Shown: in pieces, positions 6,345 to 11,519 of the stretch | Numbering within the stretch: position 1 is the first letter of the stretch | How the letters are laid out: each line of letters starts with the position of its first letter | Assembly: GCA_934630385.1 (NCBI GenBank) | Contig: CAKTWE010000057.1 | Span: 1 to 11,519, forward strand | Direction of reading: 5' to 3' | Origin: an uncultured Collinsella sp. | GTDB lineage: Bacteria > Actinomycetota > Coriobacteriia > Coriobacteriales > Coriobacteriaceae | Length of the DNA: 11,519 nt | The notes under the pieces: model-generated | The model's input: the letters and a program-made list of their open reading frames with translations, nothing else | What the model was told of the DNA's origin: nothing | The model's database searches: none | Position numbers and translations under genes: made by a program

Positions 6345-7526
6345 ATGCTATACACCGTCTCGGACTTCTCGCGGGAATATGAGGGGTCGGTCCGTCTAAT
6401 CGCCGGCAGCGATGGCGTCTCGCGTGCCGTCTCTGGCATCGGGATCCTCGATTATGAACTCATGCCCGGCCTCAAGAACAAGTACCAGCGCGTCAACTTC
6501 ACCTCAGACGAGATCGTCCTCAGCACCTTCCTCTATGCGAAGGACGACCCGTACCTCATCACTGAAGCCGTGAAATACCTCGTCGCCAAGGGAACGAGCG
6601 GTCTCATCATCAAAAACGTCCTGCACATCCCGATTCCCGACCAAGCCATCCGTTACGCCAACGCGCGGCACTATCCGGTCTTTCTCACGACCGACGACTC
6701 ACTGTTCTTTGACAGCGTCATCTATGAGGTCAAACGGCATATCGAGCAGCTCGCGTCCATCGACTTCGCACAGCGCGAGATCGATGCCCTGAGGACAGAC
6801 GTATCGCCCGAGTCCATCTGCCGACGCATCCGAGGCCTCAACCCGTCATTTCTGGACGAAGCGGTCGCCCTGTTCGCATCGTTTGCAGAGCCCCTCGACC
6901 CGCGTACGTTTTTGCAAATCGAACGTCTCTGTGCAAAATCGACCCTCGCCGGATGCCACAACATGCTGGCACCCTATGACGGAGGTTTGTTATTCGTAGC
7001 GACAAGCGACTCGGAGCAGACGCTCGATGTGGAGCGAATCGTGCAGGCGCTCACGGAGCTCATCGAGGCTGGCGGCATCGATGGCGGAGCGGAAGGGCTT
7101 GGCATCAGCGATATTCTGTTTGGAGACGAGGCAGTGGCGCAGGCGATCTCGCAGGCGATTTACGCGCAGCGCCTATCTTGTCAACGAGCCGAGGGCCCCG
7201 TCCGCTATGCGCAGCTCGGCATCCTGAGAACCGTGATGCCTTTTGCGGAAACCCCGGAGATGCGATCGTTCTCGGAGGCGATTCTCTCGCCGATACGCGA
7301 GCACGACAGTGAGCATGGCAGCGAGCTGGAATCCACGCTCGCCGCATTCATCGAGAACGACCGACGTATCGAGCGAACCGCCAAGCAGACTAACCAGCAC
7401 CCGAACACGATTCGATATCGCCTCGATAAGGTGACAGCTCTCACCGGACTGAGCTACAAATGCGCCCCGGAGATGGAGCAGTTGTCGCTCGCCTACGCCA
7501 TCGAACGCGCTCGCTCGCTTCAGTAA
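6345..7526 (+). CDS. PucR family transcriptional regulator
   Basis: The N-terminal part (about residues 1-125, from MLYTVSDF) matches the PucR ligand-domain layout, with the segment VRLIAGSDGVSRAVSGIGILD and a later stretch ending in HYPVFLTTDD. A poorly conserved middle follows. The C-terminal 66 residues (328-393) are a PucR-type helix-turn-helix, with FIENDRRIERTAKQTNQHPNTIRYRLDKV as the hallmark. PucR proteins mostly activate catabolic genes in response to their substrates. The open frame extends to ATG 6237, but I start at ATG 6345 because AAGG at 6333-6336 lies eight bases ahead and the protein then begins as the family does. The upstream extension would add an AT-rich hydrophobic segment. 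It is divergent from the cyclodeaminase/aminotransferase operon, its most likely target. It converges on the 244-residue gene with only 18 bases between stops. Confidence 0.9.
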   Translation: MLYTVSDFSREYEGSVRLIAGSDGVSRAVSGIGILDYELMPGLKNKYQRVNFTSDEIVLSTFLYAKDDPYLITEAVKYLVAKGTSGLIIKNVLHIPIPDQAIRYANARHYPVFLTTDDSLFFDSVIYEVKRHIEQLASIDFAQREIDALRTDVSPESICRRIRGLNPSFLDEAVALFASFAEPLDPRTFLQIERLCAKSTLAGCHNMLAPYDGGLLFVATSDSEQTLDVERIVQALTELIEAGGIDGGAEGLGISDILFGDEAVAQAISQAIYAQRLSCQRAEGPVRYAQLGILRTVMPFAETPEMRSFSEAILSPIREHDSEHGSELESTLAAFIENDRRIERTAKQTNQHPNTIRYRLDKVTALTGLSYKCAPEMEQLSLAYAIERARSLQ

Positions 7527-7544
7527 GCCCACCCCGCCTTGAGG

Positions 7545-8279
7545 TTAGGAGCGGCGGGCGCGAAGCTTTTCGTAGCCGTCGGCGAAGAAAGCGACCGTGG
7601 CGGCGTCGGCCTCGGCGGCATTCGTCTCGGCGGCGGGAACCACGCCGTGCTCGTCGCTCACCAGGAACAGCGCGCCCTTGAGCTGCGCGGGAATATCCAC
7701 GCGCGTGACCGGGATGCCCTTGGTCTGGGCCAGCTGCTCAATAAGAGTCGCCGTGCCGCACAGGCATTCGTCCGCCGGCGCCACAAAGGCCAGCTCGCCG
7801 TTATCGACGGCAGCAAGCAACTCGGGCGCCACGCCGGTCTCGTCGGCCTCGGAGCGGGCCTCGGCGGAGCGGGCACGCAGCGCCTTGGCCGACGTATCGG
7901 CCAGCGGCTCGTACTCCCCCACCGTCATGGCGGCGTTGCCGTTAACGTCGATTACCAGCATGAGCACACCGTCGTGCGCGGTGTAATCGCCCTCGGCAAG
8001 CGACCACTCAACGTGCTGTTTGGCCCAGCTGAGCATGTTATGGGTAAGCGGTTCGCCTTGCACCAGACGCTCGGACAGCGCGCGGATGTGGCGGTTGAGC
8101 ATGGGCACCTTTTTGTTGGACATGCGCCAACGGCAGACAAGCGCGGGCTTGTCGAGCGTAAACTTCTCGACCGCCTCCTGATTGGCGCAAAAGTCCTCGT
8201 ACGCACGCTGATCCTCGGCATTGCCAAACAGCTCGGCATCATCAATCTGGGGCATGGTCATACCTTTCGTGTTAGTCAT
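7545..8279 (-). CDS. Conserved-looking protein of unknown function, 244 residues
   Basis: I do not recognise the family. The protein is soluble, acidic and Ala-rich, with no signal peptide or membrane segment. Codon use matches its neighbours, so it is probably a real gene. Some stretches recall fold type IV PLP enzymes such as aminodeoxychorismate lyase: LNRHIRALSERL near 61-72 resembles their HLxRL segment, and DECLCGTATLIEQL (170-183) followed by LKGALFLVSDEHGVVPA (200-216) resembles the C-terminal E-G-T and FLTNSxxGVxPV motifs. The expected catalytic Lys is not clear (K132 is the nearest candidate), so this is a weak hint. Start choice is open: ATG 8279 has GAGG five bases ahead; ATG 8255 has AAAGG seven bases ahead. 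It lies on the purH strand but behind the purH terminator. Confidence 0.75.
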   Translation of the reverse strand: MTNTKGMTMPQIDDAELFGNAEDQRAYEDFCANQEAVEKFTLDKPALVCRWRMSNKKVPMLNRHIRALSERLVQGEPLTHNMLSWAKQHVEWSLAEGDYTAHDGVLMLVIDVNGNAAMTVGEYEPLADTSAKALRARSAEARSEADETGVAPELLAAVDNGELAFVAPADECLCGTATLIEQLAQTKGIPVTRVDIPAQLKGALFLVSDEHGVVPAAETNAAEADAATVAFFADGYEKLRARRS

Positions 8280-8295
8280 TCCGTCCTCTTATACC

Positions 8296-8331
8296 AAAAA
8301 GACGGCCCTCCAAACGGAGCGACCGTCTTTT
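8296..8331 (-). terminator. Rho-independent terminator of purH
   Basis: On the minus strand AAAAGACGG...CCGTCTTTTT closes a stem with inner pairing CTCC-GTTT-GGAG and one bulged base, ending in five T. It begins about 30 bases after the purH stop. Four A on one side and five T on the other could let it act in both directions, although the next plus-strand gene ends far to the left. Confidence 0.9.
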
Positions 8332-8360
8332 GCAGAGATTATTTTGTTCCGGGGCGAAAC

Positions 8361-9968
8361 TTAGTGACGGAAATGCCTAGCACCGGTGAAGACCATTGCG
8401 ATGCCATGCTCGTTGCAGGCCTGGATGCTCTCGTCGTCGCGCTTGGAGCCGCCGGGCTGGATGATGCAGGTCACACCATGCTCGGCAAGCACGTCGACGT
8501 TGTCGCGGAACGGGAAGAACGCGTCGCTTGCGCAGGCAAAGCCGCCCTTTTCCACGCCCTCGCGCTCGCAGAAGTCCTCGGCACGCTCGCAGGCCAGCAG
8601 CGCAGAATCCACGCGGTTGGGCTGACCGGGGCCCATGCCAATGCCGGCCTTGCCCTTGGAGACCAGGATGGCGTTGGACTTGACGCCCTTGCAGACCTTC
8701 CAGGCAAACTCGAGCTCGGCCATCTCGGCGTCGGTGGGCTTACGGTCGGTGGGGAACGTAAAGGTCGCGGGATCCTCGGTCACGTGGTCGACTTCCTGCA
8801 CCAGCATGCCGCCGTCGACGGAGCGCAGCTCCACCTGGGCGCCGTGGTCAACGCCGCCGGTAGCCAGCACGCGCAGGTTGGGGCGCTTGGCCATGCGCTC
8901 GAGCGCCTCATCGGTGTAGCTCGGGGCGATGATGACCTCGACGAACTGCTTGTTCTCGTCGGCAAAATGCTCAACGAGCTCGTAAGGGACCTCGCGGTTG
9001 CAGGCGATGATGCCGCCAAAGGCGCTCTTGGGATCGCAGGCGAAGGCGCGGTCGTAGGCGGCCGTGATGTCCTCGGCAACGGCGGAGCCGCAGGGGTTCT
9101 GGTGCTTGAGGATCACGCAGGCCGGCTCGTCGAACTCGCGGACCAGGTTCCAGGCGGCGTCAGCATCCAGATAGTTGTTGTAGCTGAGCGGCTTGCCCTG
9201 GATCTGCTCGGAGCCCACAAGCGGGAACTGAGAGCTCGCGGTGTTCTCGCAGCCCTCGGCAAAGCGATAGACCGTGGCCTTCTGCTGCGGGTTCTCGCCA
9301 TAGCGCAGGTCGTCGACCTTCTCCAGCGAGATCTCGAGCTTGGCAGAGGTGTCCGCCACGTCGCTTGCCTGGGCGGCAAGCCAACGGGAGATAGCCGTGT
9401 CGTAGGCGGCGGTAGTCTGGTAGACCTTCACCTGCAGGCGGCGACGGGTGGAAAGCGTGGTGCAGCCACCGGTCTCGCGCATCTCGGCCAGGACGGCATC
9501 ATAGTCGGCCGGGTCGGAGATGACGGTAACGCTCGCGGCATTCTTGGCGGCAGAGCGCAGCATGGAGGGACCACCGATGTCGATGTGCTCGATGGCATCC
9601 GCAAAGGTGACCTCGGGGTTGGCGACGGTCTTCTCGAACTCGTACAGGTTGACGACGACCAGGTCAATCAGCTTAATGCCGTGCTGAGCGGCCTCCTGCA
9701 TGTGCTGCTCGGAATCGCGGCGGGCCAGCAGCGCGCCGTGGACCTTGGGGTGCAGCGTCTTGACGCGGCCGTCCATCATCTCGGGATAGCCCGTGAACTC
9801 CTCGATGGGGGTTACGGGAACGCCCGCGTCCTCGATGGCACGAGCCGTGCCGCCCGTAGAGATGATCTCGACGCCAAAGTCGTCGACCAGCGTCCGTGCG
9901 AAATCGACGACGCCCGTCTTATCGGTAACCGAGATCAACGCGCGTGCGATCTTCACATCAGATCCCAT
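8361..9968 (-). CDS. purH: Bifunctional AICAR formyltransferase / IMP cyclohydrolase PurH
   Basis: This enzyme catalyses the last two steps of de novo purine synthesis: AICAR plus 10-formyl-THF to FAICAR, then ring closure to IMP. The N-terminal IMP cyclohydrolase (MGS-like) domain, about 1-195, has [26 protein letters not shown] and the active-site stretch [13 protein letters not shown] (K70). The formyltransferase domain, about 205-535, has the catalytic Lys288-His289 in [11 protein letters not shown], then [35 protein letters not shown] and [10 protein letters not shown]. It ends in the typical [11 protein letters not shown]. The length of 535 is standard. ATG 9968 has AGGAGG five bases upstream. 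It is not in a cluster with other pur genes and has its own terminator. Two palindromes in the upstream gap may be operators. Confidence 0.98.
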   Translation of the reverse strand: MGSDVKIARALISVTDKTGVVDFARTLVDDFGVEIISTGGTARAIEDAGVPVTPIEEFTGYPEMMDGRVKTLHPKVHGALLARRDSEQHMQEAAQHGIKLIDLVVVNLYEFEKTVANPEVTFADAIEHIDIGGPSMLRSAAKNAASVTVISDPADYDAVLAEMRETGGCTTLSTRRRLQVKVYQTTAAYDTAISRWLAAQASDVADTSAKLEISLEKVDDLRYGENPQQKATVYRFAEGCENTASSQFPLVGSEQIQGKPLSYNNYLDADAAWNLVREFDEPACVILKHQNPCGSAVAEDITAAYDRAFACDPKSAFGGIIACNREVPYELVEHFADENKQFVEVIIAPSYTDEALERMAKRPNLRVLATGGVDHGAQVELRSVDGGMLVQEVDHVTEDPATFTFPTDRKPTDAEMAELEFAWKVCKGVKSNAILVSKGKAGIGMGPGQPNRVDSALLACERAEDFCEREGVEKGGFACASDAFFPFRDNVDVLAEHGVTCIIQPGGSKRDDESIQACNEHGIAMVFTGARHFRH

Positions 9969-10042
9969 GCAGTCCTCCTGTCTGGTACGCCGCCGTGCTC
10001 TGTGAGTCGGTGATACGTCGATCTGCAGCGCTCGCGCAGCGG

Positions 10043-10064
10043 CATTGAAAATACTGATTCAATG
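10043..10064. promoter_or_regulatory. Palindrome upstream of purH, possible operator
   Basis: CATTGAA (10043-10049) and TTCAATG (10058-10064) are perfect seven-base inverted arms with an eight-base centre. The site lies about 75-96 bases before the purH start and overlaps a -10-like TACATT on the minus strand (10066-10061). It does not resemble the E. coli PurR box. The regulator is unknown. Confidence 0.5.
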
Positions 10065-10081
10065 TAGCGCATCGAGCGCGA

Positions 10082-10098
10082 CGTTGCACCCCGCAACG
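10082..10098. promoter_or_regulatory. Second palindrome upstream of purH
   Basis: CGTTGC (10082-10087) and GCAACG (10093-10098) are perfect six-base arms around ACCCC. It lies just outside the first palindrome, in the gap between purH and the acetyltransferase gene. It could be an operator half of the same control region or a short RNA hairpin. Confidence 0.4.
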
Positions 10099-10245
10099 CA
10101 CGGCTGTGTAGAAAAAGCTTGCGAGCGGGGGTTGCAGGAGCGCCGCTGGGCACGGTGAGTTGATGGAACACAGGGGCACCATAATTAGATGCCAATGGCG
10201 TGGTAGAACTGTGCTCGATATGTATCCGCAATAGAAAGAGGCACC

Positions 10246-10887
10246 ATGGTCTCGCGGGTTCTCTACCGACCGTTTGATACCGAAGATTTCGACGCCATCA
10301 CGCTGATCTTGCAGCAGCTTTGGCACAACAACTCGGATAACGATGAGTACAACCGCCTCGAAGCCGCGTGCGATCTTGCCTACTGCCTTTCTTCCTCGAC
10401 GTTTTCGCAGGTTGCAGTTATAGATGGCAAGGCACGCGGCATTTCGCTTGCGCGTGCGGGACAGAGCTCCGGCACCGCCGTCAGGGAACATTGGATGGAT
10501 ACTGAGCGTGCACTGCTGTCGCAGATGCGTGAGCTAGAACCCGAGTCGTGCGCCGAGTATCTCTCGTTTGTGCGCGCCACTATTCGAACCAACAACCGCC
10601 TGCTCGAGAAAAGCCCACTGCCGCATGACAACGAGGTCACGCTGCTCGCCGTCGACCCCGACGTCCACGGCCTGGGCGTGGGATCGGTGCTGCTCGACGC
10701 CGCAATCTCGCATCTGTCCTCGTGCGGGGCGACCAGCGCACACCTGTACACCGATTCCAACTGCTCGTGGAAGTTCTACGAGCTGCACGGCTTTAAGCGC
10801 ACCGCCACGCACCGCGCCAACCGCGAGGAACGCCGCCACGCCATGCCGCGCGAAAGTTTCCTCTACGAACTCGACCTAACCGTCTAG
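10246..10887 (+). CDS. GNAT family N-acetyltransferase
   Basis: A soluble acetyl-CoA-dependent acyltransferase of the GNAT superfamily. The acetyl-CoA-binding motif A is clear at residues 131-150: the strand VTLLAVDPDV followed by HGLGVGSVLL, with the R/Q-x-x-G-x-G/A loop present as H-G-L-G-V-G. The C-terminal motif B is SWKFYELHGFKR at 174-185. The N-terminal half (1-130) is longer than in minimal GNATs and includes a helical insert around 75-125. AAAGAGG at 10235-10241 lies four bases before ATG 10246. It is a single gene, divergent from purH, with no clear terminator behind it; REP-like palindromes begin 17 bases after the stop. The substrate could be an amine, amino acid, protein or antibiotic and cannot be told from sequence. 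Confidence 0.9.
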   Translation: MVSRVLYRPFDTEDFDAITLILQQLWHNNSDNDEYNRLEAACDLAYCLSSSTFSQVAVIDGKARGISLARAGQSSGTAVREHWMDTERALLSQMRELEPESCAEYLSFVRATIRTNNRLLEKSPLPHDNEVTLLAVDPDVHGLGVGSVLLDAAISHLSSCGATSAHLYTDSNCSWKFYELHGFKRTATHRANREERRHAMPRESFLYELDLTV

Positions 10888-10904
10888 GCCCAGCAGCCAC
10901 ACCT

Positions 10905-10931
10905 AGTCATTTAAGAACGTCCCCAATGACT
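10905..10931. repeat. REP-like palindromic unit, copy 1
   Basis: AGTCATT (10905-10911) and AATGACT (10925-10931) are perfect seven-base inverted arms around TAAGAACGTCCCC. The unit is repeated with few changes at 10947-10970. Its placement just after a gene and its paired arrangement fit a REP sequence. Confidence 0.65.
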
Positions 10932-10946
10932 GATCCCCAACGACTG

Positions 10947-10970
10947 GTCATTTAAGTCTGTCCCCAATGA
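10947..10970. repeat. REP-like palindromic unit, copy 2
   Basis: It shares GTCATTTAAG and GTCCCCAATGA with copy 1 (10906-10929), differing only in three central bases (TCT for AAC), 21 of 24 identical. The units are 41 bases apart. Between them CCCCAACGACTG echoes the CCCCAATGACTG at the end of copy 1, and AATGACT recurs at 10990-10996, so the array has decayed extra half-units. Confidence 0.65.
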
Positions 10971-10996
10971 GTAGCCTAGAGGGTTTGCAAATGACT

Positions 10997-11226
10997 GTGG
11001 TCAAAAAACATCAAATATGAGTACTGTTACCTTTTTAGTAGCAGCGATTTGGGGCATTTTTGAGGCTTGTAGGCATGACGACCAGCTGCACGTGCTGACG
11101 TAGCTCCCCAAATGTTCAATAAAATGGGCTCCTAGCGAGAAGCACTCTCATTAGAAGCCCATTATTATGTGCAAACATATGCGACCATCGCAGCAACAGT
11201 ACTCATATTTAGCATTTTTTGTCCAC
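10997..11226. mobile_element. MITE-like element, 230 bp, with 34-base inverted termini
   Basis: The left end (10997-11030) and the reverse complement of the right end (11193-11226) are the same length and match at 28 of 34 positions. Both share GTGG, CAAAAAA and a 16-base run, AAATATGAGTACTGTT. The interior has no open frame of note. It holds an inverted pair ATTTGGGG / CCCCAAAT (11047-11054 and 11106-11113) and a hairpin at 11123-11163. It is AT-richer than flanking genes. I see no convincing target-site duplication and no transposase, so mobility would need a helper elsewhere. A non-mobile structured RNA or regulatory repeat is the alternative. Confidence 0.65.
11123..11163. repeat. Long hairpin inside the inverted-repeat element
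   Basis: AATGGGCT (11123-11130) pairs with AGCCCATT (11156-11163). Inside, CTA pairs with TAG and GAG with CTC, around a seven-base loop with small mismatches between. The flanks are A/T rich on both sides, so it could act as a weak two-way terminator. Confidence 0.6.
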
Positions 11227-11277
11227 TGCCCCTTGCGCGAAGGTCCTCAGCGGAAAGTTTGGCCCGTTTCGATGCAC

Positions 11278-11325
11278 AAAAATGGGATGAATCTTCCCTG
11301 GCAACCGCCCAGAAAGATCCACCCC
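11278..11325 (-). terminator. Rho-independent terminator of the right-edge gene
   Basis: On the minus strand GGGGTGGATCTTTC pairs with GAAGATTCATCCC, giving 13 base pairs including G-T pairs and one bulged T. The 15-base loop may pair further (GGC with GCC), and the stem is followed by A-TTTTT. It begins 14 bases after the stop codon of the glycine-rich gene. Confidence 0.75.
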
Positions 11326-11339
11326 AAAGCAAGCGCTCG

Positions 11340-11519
11340 CTAGAACGTTCCGCCGCCGCCTCCGCCGACGCCGCCGCCTCCGCCGCCAGAGAAGCCGCCG
11401 CCACCGCCGCCGCTCGAGCTATCGGAACTCGAAGCCAGCTCACGGATGGTCTCGTGGTACACATCGTTGAACGAATCGAGCGGGGACTCGTTGCCGTAGT
11501 GATGGTAATACCACCAGTA
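11340..11519 (-). CDS. C-terminus of a glycine-rich-tailed protein (DUF2207/TPM-like), partial
   Basis: The last 59 codons of a gene that enters from the right edge; its start is outside the window. The visible part begins YWWYYHHYGNESPLDSFNDVY, continues with an Asp/Ser linker (SSSDSSS), and ends in GGGGGGFSGGGGGG VGGGGGG TF before TAG at 11342-11340. Tails of this kind, glycine runs broken by Phe or Ser at the extreme C-terminus, are typical of predicted membrane proteins of the DUF2207 and TPM-domain families, but no domain is visible here, so the family is a guess. The frame is supported by codon use and by the terminator directly behind it. Nothing in the visible part shows an enzymatic role. 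Confidence 0.8.
   Translation of the reverse strand, partial: YWWYYHHYGNESPLDSFNDVYHETIRELASSSDSSSGGGGGGFSGGGGGGVGGGGGGTF

Noticed and set aside
7527..7570. CCCGCC / GGCGGG as a shared terminator between the converging PucR and 244-residue genes
   Set aside because: Only six pairs with a 14-base loop, partly inside the coding sequence of the minus-strand gene, and no T tract on either strand.
7539..10013. An 824-codon open frame on the plus strand, antisense to purH and the 244-residue gene
   Set aside because: It mirrors the third-position G/C bias of the real genes on the other strand. It has no ribosome site, spans two unrelated genes and their terminator, and its translation is low-complexity Gly/Leu/Val/Arg without recognisable motifs.
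10160..10190. TTGATG with CATAAT as promoter of the acetyltransferase gene
   Set aside because: The spacing is only 14 bases, too short for a normal sigma-70 promoter, and no better pair was found.
11165..11464. A 99-codon Ala-rich open frame on the minus strand at the right edge
   Set aside because: It runs in a different frame from the glycine-rich tail and continues through the terminator into the inverted-repeat element. The Gly frame has the natural stop and codon use.

Overview
The window looks like chromosomal DNA from a GC-rich gut actinobacterium of the class Coriobacteriia, most likely Collinsella or a close relative. The reasons are the G/C-rich third codon positions, the actinobacterial flavour of the proteins, clear AGGAGG-type ribosome binding sites, and the mix of gene families. 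No taxonomic search was run, so the genus is an inference. Most of the window is ordinary chromosome; the unusual material is in the intergenic DNA.

Layout, left to right. (1) On the minus strand, uppP (undecaprenyl-diphosphate phosphatase, TTG start, with an extra cytoplasmic loop), possibly followed by a gene whose start codon lies at the very left edge. (2) Divergent to it on the plus strand, a UspA-type universal stress protein. (3) A 312-base convergent gap holding a 93-base multi-arm hairpin, a perfect rho-independent terminator with a duplicated tail, and two copies of an 18-base repeat. (4) On the minus strand, a two-component system, response regulator then histidine kinase, of the BceRS (intramembrane-sensing) type but with no ABC transporter in view. 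(5) On the minus strand, a two-gene operon: an ornithine cyclodeaminase/mu-crystallin family protein followed by a class I PLP aminotransferase. A PucR-type regulator is transcribed divergently from it. (6) On the minus strand, purH (final two steps of IMP synthesis), a strong terminator, then a 244-residue protein of unknown function. (7) On the plus strand, a GNAT acetyltransferase, divergent from purH. (8) A gene-free stretch of about 450 bases holding two REP-like palindromes, a MITE-like element with 34-base inverted termini, and a terminator. (9) At the right edge, the glycine-rich C-terminus of a minus-strand gene.

How the genes may work together. uppP and the Bce-like two-component system both belong to the lipid II/undecaprenyl cycle in known bacteria, and lie about 1 kb apart with usp between them, so this end may concern envelope stress. 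The cyclodeaminase-family gene, aminotransferase and PucR regulator form a classic substrate-inducible divergent catabolic locus, probably for an amino acid. purH stands alone, away from other purine genes. No phage genes, transposase, CRISPR array, defence system, tRNA or rRNA were seen. The best candidates for something undescribed are the small inverted-repeat element at 10997-11226, the 1748-1840 hairpin with its neighbouring repeats, the cyclodeaminase/aminotransferase pathway, and the unrecognised 244-residue protein.
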